DNA of 36,536 nucleotides from Amphibacillus indicireducens. GTDB lineage: Bacteria; Bacillota; Bacilli; Bacillales; Amphibacillaceae. Within the stretch, counting starts at the first letter, position 1, and the number at the start of each line of letters is the position of its first letter. Below the pieces are notes generated by a model, which saw only the letters and a program-made list of their open reading frames with translations, was not told the origin of the DNA and did no database searches. Positions 1 through 6,519 of this stretch are shown here, piece after piece. The stretch is from assembly GCF_039539605.1 (NCBI RefSeq), contig NZ_BAABDL010000026.1:1-36536 (forward strand), read 5' to 3'. The translations under genes were made by a program, and so were the position numbers.

Positions 1-22
1 GATCGGGCTCCTTTTCACTTAA

Positions 23-697
23 TTAGTGAAAGATCGATTGTGTATTTTTAATTGATTTAACGCAGTTTCTTAGTGGCTTATGGTCGGGCTGTGAATAATC
101 TAGGCGTAACTTAAAATAATAAGGAGATGTTTCAAAAAGCTCTTTTTGCTTATCAGTTAAGTTAGTTAGCTCTTGCTGGTAGTAAGGGCAGAGATTGTTT
201 CGACATTTATAGATATCAAATTCAGTCCGCTCTTTAATTTTATCCAGATGTTTTTCGCAATGTGGACAGAACAATTGAATGTCTTTAGAAAAACGATTCT
301 TTTCATGAAATCGGGCATCACATACTTTGCACAAGTATTGCCCTTTATTCCCATTGTTTTTGTAGAGATAGTCATGTGGGGCTCCACACTTGGGACAACG
401 AACAGACTCGGGCACGGCAGTAGATGAGTTATGTCGGCGTACTTTTTTAATAGGTTTGCTAACATCTTCAGCTTCTTTTAAGAGTTCCTTGTAATTAAGG
501 CGCTCAATTTCTACAACATTAGGCGGATCATCGAGTGTCATTTTCTTATAATCAAGCTTGGTAATATCTGTTCCTTTACTCGGACGACCAGTGTCGTCCT
601 CAAGCCAATTAATATAATCACTTAATTTATTTATTAATTGTGCTTGCCACTTGATTTTTTCAATTAAATACATGATAATTTGAAGTAGATTAGGCAT
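23..697 (-). CDS. Truncated transposase, N-terminal zinc-ribbon part
   Basis: The 224-residue product has a helical N-terminus, then two cysteine pairs of zinc-ribbon type: CPKC and CKVC near residues 100-130, and CPHC with CRNNLC near residues 143-170. This arrangement is typical of the N-terminal DNA-binding half of some DDE transposases. The frame stops before any DDE catalytic domain appears, so the gene looks truncated or frameshifted; the rest could lie left of the window. The start is well supported by AAGGAG about 9 bases upstream on the minus strand. A short inverted repeat (13-31) surrounds the stop codon. The gene is divergent from xerD and absent from the usual Bacillus order here, so it is a mobile-element insertion or relic. 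I cannot name the IS family, and I saw no terminal inverted repeats. Confidence 0.6.
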   Translation of the reverse strand: MPNLLQIIMYLIEKIKWQAQLINKLSDYINWLEDDTGRPSKGTDITKLDYKKMTLDDPPNVVEIERLNYKELLKEAEDVSKPIKKVRRHNSSTAVPESVRCPKCGAPHDYLYKNNGNKGQYLCKVCDARFHEKNRFSKDIQLFCPHCEKHLDKIKERTEFDIYKCRNNLCPYYQQELTNLTDKQKELFETSPYYFKLRLDYSQPDHKPLRNCVKSIKNTQSIFH

Positions 698-865
698 CTC
701 TTTTCTCTCCTTTTAATGGGTTTTCGACGACTTCATTTTATCAAAAAAGGGGAGGGAGAGGTGTCTTTTTGTATTATTTGTTGTAATAACAACCTTTAAA
801 GTAGATAAACAGAGTAAAAAGAGTGAAAAATTTGTAAATACGAAACTAAATAGAGGGGTGAAAGG

Positions 866-1753
866 ATGAAGTTTGCGATAGAAGATTTTATTCATTACAT
901 TCAAATTGAGCGTGGTCTTGCAGACAATACACTTGAAGCATATCGGCGCGATTTGACTAAGTATCTTAATTATTTGCATGATGTCGTACAAATAAACAGT
1001 TGGCAAGTAGTCGATCATACAGTTATTACTCATTTTTTATATCACATGAATGATCAAGGGGCGAAATCAACAACGATTGCGCGAACAATTTCGACGTTAA
1101 GGAAATTTCATCAATTCTTAGTGATGGATCGAATTGTTTCAAAAGACCCGACGATTCATATTGAGTCACCTAAAAAGACGAGAACTCTACCAAAGGTTTT
1201 ATCGGCGGAAGAGGTCGATCAACTTTTATCGATTGAAACGGTTGATCCACTATCGACGAGGAATAAAGCGATGGTTGAAACGCTCTACGCAACAGGACTG
1301 AGAGTATCTGAATTAATCGACTTAACAATGAGTGACCTACATTTGATGATGGGCTTTATTCGGTGCTTTGGCAAGGGAGGCAAAGAAAGAATTGTACCAT
1401 TAGGAGATTTAGCTAAAGATGCGATTGAGTACTATCTTGATACTGCTCGTGAATTTTTAGTTAAAGGCCAAGCAACGGATGCATTGTTTGTCAATCAACA
1501 TGGACGCCCTTTAACGAGACAAGGCTTTTGGAAAATCTTAAAGTCGATTGCTCGAGACAAACAAATTAAAAAGAACATTACACCGCACATGCTCAGACAT
1601 TCATTTGCAACACATTTGTTAGAAAACGGTGCAGACCTACGTGCTGTTCAGGAAATGCTTGGTCATGCAGATATTTCAACAACACAAATATACACACACA
1701 TTTCAAGAAAAAGATTAAAAGATATCTATGGCCAACACCACCCACGTGCCTGA
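866..1753 (+). CDS. xerD: Tyrosine recombinase XerD
   Basis: Site-specific tyrosine recombinase that, with XerC or CodV, resolves chromosome dimers at dif near division. The 295-residue length is typical. The N-terminal SAM-like core-binding domain covers about residues 1-90 and the catalytic domain about 105-290. Expected catalytic residues are visible: R146 in ATGLRVSEL, K170 in the beta-hairpin, H241 and R244 in HMLRH, H267 in LGHADI, and nucleophile Y276 in QIYTH. The start is supported by GAGGGGTGAAAGG just upstream. In B. subtilis the gene is followed by deoB (drm), punA and dacF; here dacF follows directly after a strong terminator. XerD is preferred over XerC because of the dacF neighbourhood and the C-terminal RKRLKDIY. 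Confidence 0.95.
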   Translation: MKFAIEDFIHYIQIERGLADNTLEAYRRDLTKYLNYLHDVVQINSWQVVDHTVITHFLYHMNDQGAKSTTIARTISTLRKFHQFLVMDRIVSKDPTIHIESPKKTRTLPKVLSAEEVDQLLSIETVDPLSTRNKAMVETLYATGLRVSELIDLTMSDLHLMMGFIRCFGKGGKERIVPLGDLAKDAIEYYLDTAREFLVKGQATDALFVNQHGRPLTRQGFWKILKSIARDKQIKKNITPHMLRHSFATHLLENGADLRAVQEMLGHADISTTQIYTHISRKRLKDIYGQHHPRA

Positions 1754-1756
1754 TAA

Positions 1757-1790
1757 AACATCAAGAACTTAAGTTCTTGATGTTTTTTTG
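1757..1790 (+). terminator. Rho-independent terminator of xerD
   Basis: A near-perfect palindrome (ACATCAAGAACTT followed at once by its complement) ends in a run of seven T. It begins three bases after the xerD stop codon and separates xerD from dacF. Confidence 0.9.
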
Positions 1791-1820
1791 TTATAAAAAA
1801 GCTCAAACTTGGCAAAAATG
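1791..1820 (+). promoter_or_regulatory. Sigma-F-type promoter of dacF
   Basis: TTATA (1791-1795) matches four of five positions of the sigma-F -35 consensus GYWTA. After exactly 15 bases, GGCAAAAATG (1811-1820) matches the -10 consensus GGNRANAMTR at every position. It lies 27 bases before the dacF start, abutting the T-tail of the xerD terminator. dacF is known to be forespore-expressed in B. subtilis, which fits. The match is seen; activity is inferred. Confidence 0.7.
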
Positions 1821-1846
1821 GAACTATTAATATTTAGGAGGCTTGA

Positions 1847-3010
1847 ATGATGAAACGAATAATATTGTTCTTCTGCATGATGATGTTCTTAATCCGACCA
1901 ATCAATCTATCAGCCGAAGAAAGACAACCTGATTTAGAGCTAAAAGGGAAAAGTGTTATTTTAATTGAACAAGATACAGGTGAAGTTTTGTATGAGAATA
2001 ATAGCAATCAATCGCTCCCCCCTGCAAGCATGACAAAAATGATGACGATGCTACTTATTGCTGAAGCAATTGAAGAAGGACGGATTGGATTAAACGATAC
2101 AGTTGTCATTAGTGAAAATGCGGCCTCGATGGGTGGATCGCAAATTTTCTTGGAACCAAATGAAGAGATGACTGTAGATGATTTATTAAAGGCTATCGCC
2201 ATAGCTTCAGCAAATGATGCGAGTGTTGCTCTAGCGGAATATGTATACGGTAGCGAACAGGCTTTTATTCAAGCGATGAATCAAAGACTAGCAGATTTGG
2301 GATTAGAAGAGACGCAATTTCAAAATACAACGGGCTTACCAGCAGAAAATCACTACTCATCTGCTTATGATATGGCGATGATTGCAAGAGCTCTATTAAG
2401 ATATCAATTTATTACTGACTATACATCAATCTATGAAGATTATTTAAGAAAAGATACTGAAGACGAATTTTGGCTAGTTAATACAAATCGACTCGTAAAA
2501 TTTTATCCAGGTGTTGATGGCTTAAAGACTGGCTTCACTCAGGAAGCTAAATATTGTTTAACAGCAACTGCATCGAAGGATGATATGCGTTTAATTGCTG
2601 TTGTGATGGGAGCAGAAACACCTAAAGAAAGAAATGCGACAATTTCAAGTTTGTTGGATTATGGTTATGCCCAATTCCAGCTTCAATCACTATATACAAC
2701 GGATCAAACAGTGACAGAGCTTGAAATCACGAAGGGGAAAGTGAATCAGATCGCCGTAGTACCACGTGAAAATGCTTCAATTTTAACAAGAAAAGGTGTT
2801 GATACGAGCCAAATAGAGACAAAAATAGTTGTTGATCAACAACTTGTTGCACCAATTGAAAAAAGTGACCTTGTTGGAACATTAGAAATCTATTTGGATA
2901 ATCAAATGATTGAAGAGGTTGATTTAGTAGCTAAACAAGCTGTCGATCGAGCAAACATATGGCAACTCACAGTCGATTCAATTCGCAGGCTCGTTAAAAT
3001 CGGAAACTGA
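1847..3010 (+). CDS. dacF: D-alanyl-D-alanine carboxypeptidase DacF (PBP family)
   Basis: Penicillin-binding carboxypeptidase that removes the terminal D-Ala from peptidoglycan stem peptides. In B. subtilis DacF acts in the forespore and, with DacB, sets cortex crosslinking. The 387-residue product has a signal peptide (basic start, hydrophobic residues 5-15, cleavage probably near SAEE at 22-25). Active-site motifs are complete: S61-M-T-K64, S121-A-N123 and K227-T-G229. A C-terminal beta-rich PBP5-type domain follows from about residue 280. TAGGAGG lies 5 bases before the ATG; a second ATG follows immediately and either could be used. Forespore control is suggested by the adjacent sigma-F-type promoter. 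The spoIIA operon follows, as in B. subtilis. Confidence 0.93.
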   Translation: MMKRIILFFCMMMFLIRPINLSAEERQPDLELKGKSVILIEQDTGEVLYENNSNQSLPPASMTKMMTMLLIAEAIEEGRIGLNDTVVISENAASMGGSQIFLEPNEEMTVDDLLKAIAIASANDASVALAEYVYGSEQAFIQAMNQRLADLGLEETQFQNTTGLPAENHYSSAYDMAMIARALLRYQFITDYTSIYEDYLRKDTEDEFWLVNTNRLVKFYPGVDGLKTGFTQEAKYCLTATASKDDMRLIAVVMGAETPKERNATISSLLDYGYAQFQLQSLYTTDQTVTELEITKGKVNQIAVVPRENASILTRKGVDTSQIETKIVVDQQLVAPIEKSDLVGTLEIYLDNQMIEEVDLVAKQAVDRANIWQLTVDSIRRLVKIGN

Positions 3011-3043
3011 TCTGTATCAGCGAGCGAAAAATGTCGGCTAAAC

Positions 3044-3062
3044 ACTAGTTTTTTCTAGTTTT
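3044..3062 (+). terminator. Weak hairpin after dacF
   Basis: ACTAG, a six-T loop and CTAGT, followed by TTTG, form a short hairpin between dacF and the spoIIA promoter. It is too short to be a confident terminator. Confidence 0.3.
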
Positions 3063-3070
3063 GTCGATGA

Positions 3071-3098
3071 GAAGGAATTTGGTTATTCGACCAAGAAT
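3071..3098 (+). promoter_or_regulatory. Sigma-H-type promoter of the spoIIA operon
   Basis: GAAGGAATT (3071-3079), a 12-base spacer and CAAGAAT (3092-3098) fit the sigma-H consensus RNAGGAWWW-N11/12-RNNGAAT except at one flanking base. The spoIIA operon of B. subtilis is a classic sigma-H and Spo0A target. It lies about 58 bases upstream of spoIIAA. I did not find an unambiguous Spo0A box. Confidence 0.75.
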
Positions 3099-3155
3099 TT
3101 AGCTAGACAAGCTTTAATTTTAAACAAGCTATCGAAGGACAAGGGAGGAATTAAA

Positions 3156-3503
3156 ATGTTAGAAAAAAAGTTTTTAATTCAAAATGATGTTTTACTCGTT
3201 CGCTTAAAAGGAGAACTCGATCACCATGAGGCTTATGAATTAAGAAGAATGTGGCAATATGAAATGGATAAAAATCAAATTCGTCACATTATTCTTAATT
3301 TAGAGCAATTGACTTTTATGGACAGCTCAGGTCTCGGTGTTATTTTAGGACGTTACAAACAAATTAAACATGTCAATGGTGAAATGGTGATTTGCTCAAT
3401 TTCGCCGATTGTCAAGCGACTATTTGAAATGTCTGGCTTATTTAAAATTATGCGGCTTGCTCAAGGAGAAGAGGAAGCATTGCAGTATTTGGGGGTAGCG
3501 TAA
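3156..3503 (+). CDS. spoIIAA: Anti-sigma F factor antagonist SpoIIAA
   Basis: STAS-domain anti-anti-sigma factor. Unphosphorylated SpoIIAA binds SpoIIAB and frees sigma-F in the forespore; SpoIIAB phosphorylates it and SpoIIE dephosphorylates it. The 115-residue length matches the family. The phosphorylation site is visible as S58 in FMDSSGLGVILGRY, the same position as in B. subtilis. The start has GGGAGGA upstream. It is the first gene of a compact three-gene operon: its stop overlaps the spoIIAB start by one base (TAATG), which suggests translational coupling. The sigma-H-type promoter just upstream would switch it on at the start of sporulation. Confidence 0.96.
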   Translation: MLEKKFLIQNDVLLVRLKGELDHHEAYELRRMWQYEMDKNQIRHIILNLEQLTFMDSSGLGVILGRYKQIKHVNGEMVICSISPIVKRLFEMSGLFKIMRLAQGEEEALQYLGVA

Positions 3504-3943
3504 TGAATAATCATATGCAACTGTCTTTTAAAAGTACGAGTGAAAATGAAGCGTTTGCTCGTGTTGTTGTCGCCTCTTTTTTAGCGCCAGTCGATCCGAC
3601 ACTTGAAGAGATTGCAGAAGTGAAAACAGTCGTATCAGAAGCTGTCACAAACGCAATTATTCATGGTTATGAACAAGCGAATGATTTTGATATTTATCTG
3701 AGTTGTGAATTGAATGATCATCAGATCAAAATTATTATTGAAGACTTCGGAATCGGAATGAATAACGTAGATGAAGCCATTCAGCCATTGTATACGTCAA
3801 AACCTGAATTGGAACGGTCAGGGATGGGTTTTACGATTATGGAAAACTTTATGGATCATGTCATTGTCGAGTCATCATTAGGAAACGGAACGAAAGTCAT
3901 TTTAGAAAAAACTTTTCAAAAATCTCGCTCAATTCAACAATAG
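3503..3943 (+). CDS. spoIIAB: Anti-sigma F factor and protein kinase SpoIIAB
   Basis: Holds sigma-F inactive and, as a serine kinase, phosphorylates SpoIIAA. It is a GHKL-fold ATPase of 146 residues. The N box SEAVTNAIIHGY carries the presumed catalytic E46 and Mg-binding N50. The G1 motif D81-F-G-I-G and the ATP-lid motif SGMGF (106-110) are present. R20, which contacts sigma-F in characterised homologues, is kept in AFAR. The gene overlaps spoIIAA by one base and ends a few bases before sigF, so stoichiometry of the three proteins is set by one mRNA. Nothing departs from the family. Confidence 0.96.
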   Translation: MNNHMQLSFKSTSENEAFARVVVASFLAPVDPTLEEIAEVKTVVSEAVTNAIIHGYEQANDFDIYLSCELNDHQIKIIIEDFGIGMNNVDEAIQPLYTSKPELERSGMGFTIMENFMDHVIVESSLGNGTKVILEKTFQKSRSIQQ

Positions 3944-3955
3944 GGTGTGATGAAA

Positions 3956-4708
3956 ATGTCTTTAAATGAAGTTAAAAAACAAAAAAGATTATCAGATCAG
4001 GAAGTGAAGTATTATATTGAACAGAGTCAACGAGGCGATCAATCAGCAAAAGATATTTTAGTTGAGCGCAATGTACGTTTAGTGTGGTCAGTTGTCCAAA
4101 GATTTCTCAATCGTGGCTATGATCAGGAAGACTTATTTCAAATTGGTTGTATTGGATTAATCAAATCAATCGATAAATTTGATTTGAGTTATCAAGTGAA
4201 GTTTTCTACCTATGCTGTTCCAATGATTATTGGTGAAATTCAACGTTTTATTCGAGACGATGGAACGATTAAAGTCAGTCGGTCACTAAAAGAGTTGGGT
4301 AATAAAATTCGACGTGAAAAGGAATCGTTGACAAAATCATTTGGTAGGTCCCCAACGCTATCTGAAATTGCCTGTGCACTCGATATTTCACCAGAAGAAG
4401 TTGTTCATGCAGAAGATGCAATTAAACAACCGCATTCAATTCATGAAACAGTGTATGAGAATGAGGGAGATCCGATTACACTTCTCGATCAATTAGCTGA
4501 AGATGAAGCCAATTGGTTTGACGCTTTAATGATCTCAGAGACGATCAAAAGTCTAGAACCTAGAGAGCAGTTAATCGTCTATTTACGTTACTATCAAGAT
4601 CAGACTCAAGCAGAAGTTGCCAAACGAATTGGTATCTCGCAAGTTCAAGTTTCCCGTTTAGAAAAGAAAATATTAATGGAGATGAAAAACCAAATGACTT
4701 ATCCTTAA
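3956..4708 (+). CDS. sigF: RNA polymerase sigma-F factor
   Basis: First compartment-specific sigma factor of sporulation, active in the forespore. The 250-residue product has sigma-70 region 2 (LVWSVVQRFLNRGY, then DLFQIGCIGL and FSTYAVPMIIGEIQRFIRDDG), region 3 (VSRSLKELGNKIRRE) and region 4 ending in a helix-turn-helix (AEVAKRIGISQVQVSRLEKK). These stretches are nearly identical to B. subtilis SigF. In-frame GTG (3947) and ATG (3950) codons lie just upstream; ATG 3956 is preferred because it sits about 8 bases after GGGTG. It is the last gene of the spoIIA operon. No strong terminator follows, so read-through into spoVAF is possible. Confidence 0.95.
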   Translation: MSLNEVKKQKRLSDQEVKYYIEQSQRGDQSAKDILVERNVRLVWSVVQRFLNRGYDQEDLFQIGCIGLIKSIDKFDLSYQVKFSTYAVPMIIGEIQRFIRDDGTIKVSRSLKELGNKIRREKESLTKSFGRSPTLSEIACALDISPEEVVHAEDAIKQPHSIHETVYENEGDPITLLDQLAEDEANWFDALMISETIKSLEPREQLIVYLRYYQDQTQAEVAKRIGISQVQVSRLEKKILMEMKNQMTYP

Positions 4709-4724
4709 TTTTTCTGTAAAGCTC

Positions 4725-4753
4725 GTATATTAATGTCAGACTATCCGATACTA
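4725..4753 (+). promoter_or_regulatory. Sigma-G-like promoter for spoVAF
   Basis: GTATA (4725-4729) fits the sigma-G -35 consensus GHATR. After 17 bases GATACTA (4747-4753) matches CATACTA at six of seven positions. spoVA operons are sigma-G controlled in B. subtilis, so the position makes sense. Transcription would start near 4760, inside the hairpin at 4738-4769. Confidence 0.5.
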
Positions 4754-4769
4754 ATCATTAGTTTAGTCT
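4738..4769 (+). other. Two-tier inverted repeat between sigF and spoVAF
   Basis: AGACTA (4738) pairs with TAGTCT (4764), and inside it ACTAA (4750) pairs with TTAGT (4758) around a 3-base loop. It has no T-tail, so it is not a standard terminator. It lies just before the spoVAF ribosome-binding site and would form only in read-through mRNA from sigF. Confidence 0.5.
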
Positions 4770-4844
4770 AAAGGATGTGATGATATTTTTAAACAGAGAA
4801 AAACGTCATTAAAAATTGGCCAGATTAAGCATGTCGAGAAATAT

Positions 4845-6251
4845 ATGCGAGATCATGTAGGTGTTGGCGTGTCATTTGATGCAGATTTCCGTGAAATCAT
4901 CATTTTAGGTCGAAAAATTCAGCTCTATTTTGTTAATGGGTTATGTGATACGGAAATTATTGTTGAATTATTAAAGGCATTAGTCAATATTAATGATCAT
5001 GAACAAGAAACAAATGATGTTGTAAAAATTGTTCGAAATAGAATTGTTCATCAGCAATTTGAAGAAATAGAAGATATTCAGGAAGCGATCACTCGGATGC
5101 TGTCGGGTTTAGCGATCATTTTTATTGATGGTTATGATCAAATAATGGTTGTTGATGTGCGTTCATATCCAGGTCGGAGTCCAGAAGAACCTGATACTGA
5201 ACGTGTCGTTCGGGGCTCTAGAGATGGTTATACGGAAAATATCATTGAAAATACTGCTCTCACGAGGAGGAGAATTCGTGATCCGAGATTACGAAATGAA
5301 ATCATTCAAGTAGGTGATCGTTCAAAAACGGATGTCTGTATTTCTTATATTAAAGATATTGCTGATCCAGAGTTAATTCAAATTATTAAAAAGGAATTAA
5401 AAGCGATTAAGACAGATGGTTTGTCGATGGCAGATAAAGCATTAGAAGAGTATATTGTTAAGCAAGGTTTTAACCCATTTCCAATCGTTCGTTATACAGA
5501 ACGTCCCGATGTTGCATCCGTTCATTTATTTGAAGGTCACGTTATTATTATGGTTGATACGTCGCCAAGTATGATTATTACACCGACAACCCTATTTCAT
5601 CATGTTCAACATGCAGAAGAGTACCGACAAACACCAGCATCAGGTACCTTTGTTAGGTGGATTCGATTTCTCGGGATCATTACCTCGATATTTATTTTAC
5701 CATTTTGGTATTTGCTTTCGATTGAGCAGGGGTTATTACCAGAAGCGTTAGAATTTATTGGTCCAAATGAGAATACAGGAAACGTACCTTTGTTTTTACA
5801 AATTATCCTTGCAGATGTAGGTGTTGAGCTGTTGCGAATGGCGGCAATTCATACACCAACACCATTATCAACAGCAATGGGGTTAATTGCAGCTGTGTTA
5901 ATTGGTGACATTGCGATTGAAGCGGGACTGTTTACAGGAGAAGTTATTCTGTACGTATCGGTTGCAGCAGTAGGATCTTATGCGACACCAAGTTATGAAT
6001 TAAGTATTGCTAACAAACTTGCTAGAATCATGATCGTTTTGGCAACCTTTGCTTTTAGTCTGCCAGGTTTTGTTGCGACATCAACATTTTACATTTTAGC
6101 ATTGGCAAGTGTTAAATCTTTTAATACACCATATTTATGGCCGTTTATTCCATTCAACTTTCGCGCATTAAGACAAATTTTGATTCGTTATAGTGTACCA
6201 GCGAAAGAAACACGCCCAAGTATCACACAGGTGAAACAAAAAGTTGACTAA
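4845..6251 (+). CDS. spoVAF: Stage V sporulation protein AF (GerA-family membrane protein)
   Basis: Spore inner-membrane protein of the GerAA/SpoVAF family. In B. subtilis SpoVAF works with FigP as an ion channel that amplifies germination. The 468-residue frame has a soluble N-terminal half with family hallmarks (VGVGVSFD, YFVNGLCD, IKDIADPELI) and several membrane segments from about residue 275 onward, ending in PFNFRALRQ. The first ATG is given here, but it lacks a ribosome-binding site, and in-frame residues upstream (from about 4794, ending HVEKY) continue the homologous sequence. The nearest strong site, AAGGATGTGAT (4771-4781), has no ATG, GTG or TTG in this frame after it. The true product is therefore probably about 20 residues longer, near the usual 490. 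It is the only spoVA gene here; spoVAA-AE are absent upstream, while lysA follows as in B. subtilis. Confidence 0.9.
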   Translation: MRDHVGVGVSFDADFREIIILGRKIQLYFVNGLCDTEIIVELLKALVNINDHEQETNDVVKIVRNRIVHQQFEEIEDIQEAITRMLSGLAIIFIDGYDQIMVVDVRSYPGRSPEEPDTERVVRGSRDGYTENIIENTALTRRRIRDPRLRNEIIQVGDRSKTDVCISYIKDIADPELIQIIKKELKAIKTDGLSMADKALEEYIVKQGFNPFPIVRYTERPDVASVHLFEGHVIIMVDTSPSMIITPTTLFHHVQHAEEYRQTPASGTFVRWIRFLGIITSIFILPFWYLLSIEQGLLPEALEFIGPNENTGNVPLFLQIILADVGVELLRMAAIHTPTPLSTAMGLIAAVLIGDIAIEAGLFTGEVILYVSVAAVGSYATPSYELSIANKLARIMIVLATFAFSLPGFVATSTFYILALASVKSFNTPYLWPFIPFNFRALRQILIRYSVPAKETRPSITQVKQKVD

Positions 6252-6387
6252 ATATGCCCTTAAAGTTGATTCCAACTAAGACATGTGGTAAATTAATTTT
6301 ATTAAAAAGAACCGTTTACTAAGACATTTACTTCAAAATCACTTGTCAGATGTAGATGAGAAATTAGCACACAAGCTAAACTAAAAT

Positions 6388-6441
6388 AACATCCCTTTAT
6401 TAGGTATATTATCAATATCTCTCTAAAGGGATGTTTATTTT
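6388..6441 (+). terminator. Terminator of the spoVAF transcript
   Basis: AACATCCCTTTA (6388-6399) and its exact complement (6424-6435) flank a 24-base AT-rich loop; TATTTTT follows. It ends the sporulation block before lysA. Confidence 0.8.
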
Positions 6442-6482
6442 TACATTATTAGTTGCTACTTGATCAAGACGAGATAATGTAA
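6441..6482 (+). promoter_or_regulatory. Nested inverted repeats in the lysA leader
   Basis: A 9-bp perfect inverted repeat (TTACATTAT at 6441-6449, complement at 6474-6482) encloses the 10-bp palindrome CTTGATCAAG (6459-6468). It sits between the terminator and the lysA ribosome-binding site, and could be an operator or leader structure. I see no lysine riboswitch or T-box signature. Confidence 0.35.
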
Positions 6483-6519
6483 ATTAGGTTGGTGTTGAGC
6501 TAAATTAGGGGGGCATAAG

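Noticed and set aside
166..465. Antisense and alternative frames within the transposase
   Set aside because: They are shadows of the zinc-ribbon frame; only the 23-697 frame shows recognisable motifs.
713..1033. Minus-strand open frame of 106 residues upstream of and inside xerD
   Set aside because: It overlaps xerD antisense, has no ribosome-binding site and its sequence has no protein character.
6252..6519. Possible lysine riboswitch or T-box before lysA
   Set aside because: No conserved L-box core, T-box sequence or specifier loop is visible; only a terminator for the previous gene and a small palindrome.
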